Shown here piece after piece: positions 58,963-64,000 of a DNA stretch of 64,000 nucleotides. The first letter of the stretch is position 1. Every line of letters begins with the position of its first letter. The notes under the pieces were generated by a model that saw only the letters and a program-made list of their open reading frames with translations, searched no databases and was not told the DNA's origin. The position numbers and the translations under genes were made by a program. Source of the stretch: Rallus limicola (taxonomy: Eukaryota > Chordata > Aves > Gruiformes > Rallidae). Location of the stretch: contig JAKCOZ010000021.1 in the NCBI GenBank assembly GCA_022605955.1, positions 13,938,161 to 14,002,160 on the forward strand, written 5' to 3'.

Positions 58963-59339
58963 TGTCCTGATTCTGGCCAGGTCAGAGTTAACCTCCCCAA
59001 GCAGCCACCCCAGGTGAGCTGAGTTAGCCTGGGCTGTTTCCACACCACCTGACATCACTTCCCCATAAAAGGGGGTGGCTGGGGAAGGGTGGGGGCTTGG
59101 TGTCTTCAGGACAGCCTGAGTCTGTCTGTCCACCCATCTGTCCTTGCCCCTCCATAGTTGTCAGGTCAGTGAGGCACTCTGTGTTAGCACTGGGTGTAAT
59201 TTGCCATTGTTGTTCTATATTCATGGTGATTTTTGTCAGTGAACTGTCCTTATCCCAACCCAAGGAGACTCTGTCTGTCTCTGCTGTGGGAGCAAACAGT
59301 GTGTGGTGCTCAGCCACTGTCTGGGGCTGAACAATCACA
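58963..59339 (+). mobile_element. Solo LTR of an endogenous retrovirus (ERVL-like), degraded
   Basis: It starts TGTCCTGATTCTGGCCAGG, continues with CAGAGTTAAC, holds a CCCCATAAAAGG TATA-like box, and ends with AACTGTCCTTATCCCAACCC, GTGTGGTGCTCAGCCACTGT and a terminal AACAATCACA. This order matches a long terminal repeat common in bird genomes. It is shorter than typical copies, so it probably has internal deletions. Flanks GATGG and GCTGG (4 of 5 identical) could be a decayed 5-bp target duplication. No internal retroviral genes are present. Confidence 0.7.
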
Positions 59340-59979
59340 GCTGGTCTGGCTCAGAGTTTATGAACAGGTTTTGATAGTGTCGAGTGCACCAGGACACTCA
59401 GGCTGGTGGTGGGTGTTTCTAAAAGCAACCCAGCCATGGATTGCCTTGAGGCCCCATCTCTGCAGAGACACCTGTGGGGGGTTGTGTTGAAAGCTCAGAC
59501 CTGGGCTGTCTAAACAGGGCACTGCTGCATAACTCAAACCAAACTTGTGTTGCCTTGAATTCCTTCAACAAATGATATGCCCCCCCCCCAGGCCCAGTCA
59601 AACCACAATTCAGCTGCCTGCAAGTAACATAAATGCTAGCTGGAGGGTTTCTGCTTGGTTTCAGCTGGACCCAGACACTATAAATATATGCAAAAAAGCA
59701 TGGAAGTGAAACTCATCCATGACTGAGATAAGGGGAATGCAATCACCCCAGATGGCACAATCTACTCAGGCACAGTCCTGCCCACTGCCACGTAGCTCAA
59801 GGAACAAAACCCCTCAGGTTCAGGCTGAGAATCAGGAGTCACTTCTCCAACCTCACAGCTGGCAGATGAGGAGACCATTCTCCTTGGCCAGGCTGCTGGC
59901 TGAGGGAGGGCAGGCACCCAGAGCCCTTACCTGAGGGTGAGTATATGATCTGCTCTATGTTGGTAGCCACGGGTGGCTG

Positions 59980-60240
59980 ACTGACACACGTGCAGCATCT
60001 GGTGTGCTTGTGAGTTGTCATAGTGTGTTCCACACGCCTGCTGTGGCTGCAGCAGTGGCTGCTGTGAATCCCCTGTGGTGGGAACAGGGATTTTTGGGGC
60101 TGTGGCAGCTGTAATTGTGCATTTCGTGGCCCTGGTGTGGTTGCAGTGGTGCATGCTGCGACTCTCCTGTGGTTGCAGTAGTGAGCTCTTGCTTTTAAAC
60201 TGCAGTAGTGCATTTCTCCACTGTATCCATAAAACCTGCA
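59980..60240. repeat. Degenerate TGTGGTTGCAGTAGTG-type repeats
   Basis: Several diverged copies of a unit resembling TGTGGTTGCAGTAGTG separated by variable spacers, such as CTGTGGCTGCAGCAGTGG, GTGTGGTTGCAGTGGTGC and CTGTGGTTGCAGTAGTGA. It appears to be a decayed minisatellite. Confidence 0.55.
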
Positions 60241-60248
60241 ATAGTGAT

Positions 60249-60483
60249 CATAGAATCCCAGACTGGTCTGGGTTGGAAGGGACCCCAAGGGTCACAGAGC
60301 TCCAACCCCCTTGCCACAGGCAGGGACACCAACCTCCAGGCCTGGACCTACACAAGGGTGCCCAGGGCCCCAGCCAACCTGGCCTTCAACACCCCCAGGG
60401 ATGGGGCATCCACCCCCTCTCTGGGCAGCCCCTTCCAGCCCCTCACCACTCTCTGCAAAGAACTTCCCCCTAAAATCTAATGT
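60249..60483 (-). mobile_element. CR1 non-LTR retrotransposon 3' fragment
   Basis: Reverse-complement CR1 3' end ATAGAATCCCAGACTGGTCT, then GGGTTGGAAGGGACCCC, CCAGCCAACCTGGCCTTCAA and AACTTCCCCCTAAAATCTAA. Minus strand, same subfamily as the copies at 32,084 and 49,308. Confidence 0.94.
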
Positions 60484-60879
60484 CCTGATGGACTGAACCT
60501 GCATGGTGTGTTCAGATGAATGATTTGAACCCTGCAGTCGAGTGTCTTTTTGTCACAGCTGATGGTGTTCATATGACTGTAACCTAGGGACAAAAGGCAA
60601 AGTGGCAACTGGACTCCAGGGCACTCAGCTGCTCCCCATGGTCCCTCCCCAGACACGCTCCACTGTTCTTTCTTCCCCCATCAGCCCTTTTGGTCTCCCT
60701 TGGAGACAGCATGGGGTAGGAGAAGTTTTACAGCAGGATGTCCTGCAGCCTTCTCCTTCTCTGGGGCACCTCTTCTGGCCTTGTCTCCTGTCTAACTGCC
60801 CCTCATGTCCCCCAGGCTTGACATTTCCATGTCTCTCTCTTCTACCCACTCCACTGTCCTGTCTTCCATGCCCCCACCA

Positions 60880-61440
60880 TACAGCCACATCCCTGTCCCA
60901 TAGCGATTTGATCTCACAGCTATGCTTCCATATCTCCACATGCCATAGTGATGTGACCCTACTCACAGCCATCCCACCCCATAACTATGTCCCATCACCC
61001 CACGGCTCTCACCCCACTGGCTGCATGTCCCGTAGCCGTATCCCCACAGCCCTTGCCCCACTGCCACACCCCAATGGTCTCTGTCCCATCACTGTGGTCT
61101 CACAGGCCCTACCCCATAGCCATATCCCTATGGCCCCTGCCCCATAGCATGGTGCCATGGTACTCTGCTGCACAGCCACATTCCCATGGATCAGTGACCC
61201 CATCCCCACAGCGTATCCCCGTGCCCCTCACTGCCCCATTGCTGTGGTCTCCAACCCACAGCTGTACCCACATAGCCTCCCCCCCATGCTATAGCCATGC
61301 TGCTATTACCCAACTGCCCTCCCCCCATTGCCATTGCTATGACCTGATGGGGCAACACAGTCACATCTCCATACCGCTGCCAAATCCTCACAGCCCCATA
61401 GCCATATTCTCAGGCCCCAGCCCCCCCCTTTTCCCCCTCC
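60880..61440. repeat. Degenerate CCCATAGCCATATCCC-type minisatellite
   Basis: Many loose repetitions of a 15-25-bp unit around CCCATAGCCATATCCC and CCCCACAGCC, with variable spacing, just upstream of the sacsin-like promoter. The strong C/A/T bias explains the long open frames on both strands. Confidence 0.6.
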
Positions 61441-61508
61441 CCCAGTGATCCATCACTGTATCTCCCTGGCCCCTTGCGTCTCTACCCCCCCTGCTGTAAG
61501 GTTTTGGT

Positions 61509-61516
61509 TATAAAAG
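61509..61516 (+). promoter_or_regulatory. TATA box of the sacsin-like gene
   Basis: TATAAAAG lies 160 bp upstream of the ATG and predicts transcription starting near 61,540. A TATA box without a marked CpG island suggests an inducible gene rather than a housekeeping one. Confidence 0.65.
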
Positions 61517-61531
61517 AGAGGCGTGTCTTTA

Positions 61532-61545
61532 GGGGAAACGAAACT
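61532..61545 (+). promoter_or_regulatory. IRF/ISRE-like element
   Basis: GGGGAAACGAAACT contains two GAAAC cores and matches the IRF half-site AANNGAAA. It differs from the canonical interferon-stimulated response element (GAAANNGAAACT) by one base fewer between the GAAA cores. It lies just downstream of the TATA box, close to the expected start. Function is inferred. Confidence 0.45.
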
Positions 61546-61675
61546 GCTCGCTCGGGAGGGCGGGTCCAGAGCCCCCGGGGCTATCGGTACCCAGCCGCTC
61601 AGGAGCCGTGCAGCACAGAGCAGCTCTGCAGCCAGGCTCGGTGAGGACCCCGGCATCCCTCCTGCGGTGTCCATC

Positions 61676-64000
61676 ATGGCCCTCAAGCAGCAGAACCCGT
61701 GAGTGAGGCTCGGGGACACGCTGGGGCGTGACTGGGATTTTACAGAGGGAGCTGGGGTGTGGCTGGAGGGTTCTGGGTGTCACTGGGGGCTCAGGGGTTA
61801 GTGGGGAGATGTGAAGGGATACTAAGGGAGATGGGGATTGGGGGGGGTGGGGGGGTGTGCTGAGGCTTGCTGGGGGTGTTTGTGGAAGTTTTGGTGGTTG
61901 TTTTGTGGTTGTTTCGGTGAGTCCTGGCAGGAGATAGGGTCCTTGAACCCCCAAGGAGGGGGACATAGTGGGGGATCTGAGGAGGACGTGAGGGTCACAG
62001 AGGCTACACTCCCCCACCCCCCACCCCCACCCCTCTGCTTTGCAGGGAGTCCTTCTGCCAGCGTGCACCCATCTTCCTCGACTACCTGCACAGCATCCTG
62101 CAGAAATACCCTGATGGGGGGCAGATCCTCAAGGTGAGACACCCCAGGGAACCCAGCCAGCTGGGATCTCTGGCACAGCTGGGCAGACAGGCTGCAGGTA
62201 CCTGAGGTGGGTGGTGGTCCTTGCCCAGGACCAGTCCCTGCACCTCACTGGACAGCTGGGAGAGGGGGTTGGTGCTTTTTATGAGGGCTGTGGAGGGCCC
62301 AAGTGACCAGTTACTGACCCTTGAATCTAGGAGCTGGTGCAGAATGCAGATGATGCTGGAGCTAACGAGGTCGTGTTTGTGTCTGATGAGCGGGAGTTTG
62401 ACATCACCAGTGGGGGGCTGGAAGGCACCCAAGGTGAGAAGTGAGGTATTCTGGGAAATGCTGAGGGCGTTGGGAGGACTTGGTGGTACTGGGGGCACTG
62501 AGAGGGGATGCTGTGGGACAGGAGCAGGGACTAAGATCATGGCAGCACTGAGTATGGGTCATGATACCCCCCACATGTCCCAAGTCTCCTCTAACCCATG
62601 GTCCTGACCACGCAGGTCCTGCCCTCCTGGCCTATAATGATGCCCTGATGTCTCCCCGGGACTGGGCAGGGATCCTGTCCCCAGGGGTCTCACACAAGAG
62701 GAAGGACCCCAGCACTGTGGGGCGCTTTGGTCTGGGCTTCACTTCTGTCTACCACCTCACTGGTGAGTGGCACTGGGGCCCTCAACTGGAATCGAACTGG
62801 GGATGTGGGTTGTACTGGAGGTGCTGAACTATGGGTTGTGGGAGTACAGGGGGTGCTGTGTCTGAAGTGAGGAAATCTGGAGTGCCGGGAGGCTGTGGGG
62901 AGGCTGTGGGGAGGCTGTGTGGCGTTGGAGGGCGGGGCTGCAGGGGCAAACTGAACAAGGACTGATAAATTTGGGTAAAGCTTGGGATAGCATGAGGCAA
63001 TGTAGGGTTGAACTTCAGGGTACTGGGGGGCACTTGGGCCACTGGTGGGTTGGGACGATCTGGGGAGGAAGTGGTGTCCATGCCATCCCTGTGGTCTTAT
63101 GATTCCCATGTCCCCAGACCTGCCAGGTGTGCTGAGCCCCCCATCCTTGGGGATGCTGGATCCCGAGTGCCAGGTGCTGCCTGGTGCTGGTGCCCGCTGG
63201 GATGTCTCTGCAGCCCAGCTCTCCCCTGGCCTTTTCGAGCCCTTCTTGGCTGGGCTGGAAGCTGTGGGACAGCATCGTGGCTCTGCCCAGGGCACGCTCT
63301 TCCGCTTCCCCCTCCGACGGCAACCCTCAGGAATCGCTGCAGGTGTCTCCAGTCCTGAGCGTCTCCGTAACCTTCTCCAGAGCTTCCTCACCGAGGCTCC
63401 TCTTGCCCTCCTCTTTCTTCGCCATGTCCGCCGTGTGGCCTTGCACCGTGTGGCCCCTGATGGGGTCCAGACCCTCATGGGGACCCTTGTGGCATCCTTT
63501 CAGCCTCTCCCTGTTCCAGGGCCATCACAGTATGAGGGGATGAGTCTGGCATGGTCCTTGGTGACCCTGCATGGGGATGGGGTGGGGGACAGGAACGAGT
63601 GGCTGGTGACCACAGGCAGGGCCACGGAGGGGCCGGCTGTGGCACTGGGCACAGGGCTGGGGTGCTGCCCTGAGCTGAGCCTGGCACACCCCCTCCATGG
63701 GCCCTGCCAAGGGCAGCTCTGCTGCTTCCTACCCCTGCCAGCCACAGATGAGACTGCTACAGGGCTGCCTGTCCATGTCAACGCACCCTTTGCCCTCTCT
63801 GACGACCGCCGCCATCTCCGCTGGCCCGAGGAGGGCAAGGAAGGCGAGGAAGATGCCCGCTGGAACGCCCTGCTGCTCCATGGCCTCCTACCACAGCTCT
63901 ACAGCCACATGGCTGCAGTGGTCATGGCTCTGCCTGGTGCAGATGCCTACAGCATCTGGCCAGACCCTCAGCACATGCCAAGCTGTGGTCGGATCCGCAG
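61676..64000 (+). CDS. Sacsin-like protein, N-terminal HSP90-type ATPase (partial, 3' end off window)
   Basis: Coding exons are 61676-61698, 62046-62133, 62331-62433, 62616-62762 and 63118 to beyond 64000, all GT/AG and in phase, giving at least 414 aa. The product matches a sacsin repeat-type GHKL ATPase module: FLDYLHSILQKYPDGGQILK, then the N-box ELVQNADDAGA (E38, N42, D45), GPALLAYNDAL (72-82), DW.GI, VGRFGLGFTSVYHLTDLP (106-123) with the glycine-rich lid motif, then MLDPE, FRFPLR and CCFLPLP, and a GLPVHVNAPFALSDDRR segment. Sacsin itself begins with a ubiquitin-like domain and is over 4,500 aa; here the ATPase module starts at once, so this is a shorter paralogue or a separate family. 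Function is unknown; a chaperone-like ATPase is inferred. The 883-bp open last exon resembles the giant-exon habit of SACS. Confidence 0.9.

Noticed and set aside
61532..61545. Canonical interferon-stimulated response element
   Set aside because: The spacing between the GAAA cores is one base, not two, so I report only an IRF/ISRE-like element.

Overview
The window is vertebrate nuclear DNA and almost certainly avian. The genes are intron-rich with canonical GT/AG junctions. There are at least nine CR1 non-LTR retrotransposon fragments with the typical bird 3' end, and one solo LTR of a family common in bird genomes. Gene order SRSF6 then L3MBTL1 on the same strand matches human chromosome 20q13.1, which points to the bird chromosome 20 equivalent. 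The sequence does not identify the species.

Layout: 1-18,650 is an AT-rich intergenic desert with no gene I can support. It holds three CR1 fragments, a 57-bp tandem duplication and two stretches that look like candidate conserved non-coding elements. A CpG island (about 18,660-19,960) drives SRSF6 (coding 19,472-23,007, six exons, 348 aa), an SR splicing factor. Its promoter has a perfect CRE, an NRF1 palindrome and a TATA box, and intron 2 holds a candidate poison exon. From 23,008 to about 30,350 lie the 3' UTR, intergenic DNA and two CR1 copies. A second CpG island (about 30,360-31,660) carries two identical RFX X-box motifs 90 bp apart and the likely non-coding first exon of L3MBTL1. The L3MBTL1 coding sequence (34,238-50,942) can be traced through 21 exons in unbroken phase to 840 aa: FCS-like finger, three MBT repeats, C2HC finger and SAM domain. 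Its long 3' UTR ends near 55,210.

Downstream, where human has SGK2 and IFT52, there are two immune-flavoured genes. On the minus strand (55,583-57,543) lies a complete five-exon activating receptor of 252 aa. It has a 36-bp signal mini-exon, two Ig domains and a transmembrane arginine, resembling leukocyte-receptor-complex genes. On the plus strand from 61,676, and running off the window end, is a sacsin-like GHKL ATPase gene with a TATA box and an IRF-type element at its start. L3MBTL1 and the receptor converge with poly(A) signals only about 235 bp apart. A solo LTR and a CR1 copy lie between the receptor and the sacsin-like gene.

Functionally the left half is housekeeping nuclear biology (splicing and chromatin compaction), while the right 9 kb looks like a small, rapidly evolving immune cluster. 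The receptor/sacsin-like pair is the part most worth following up.
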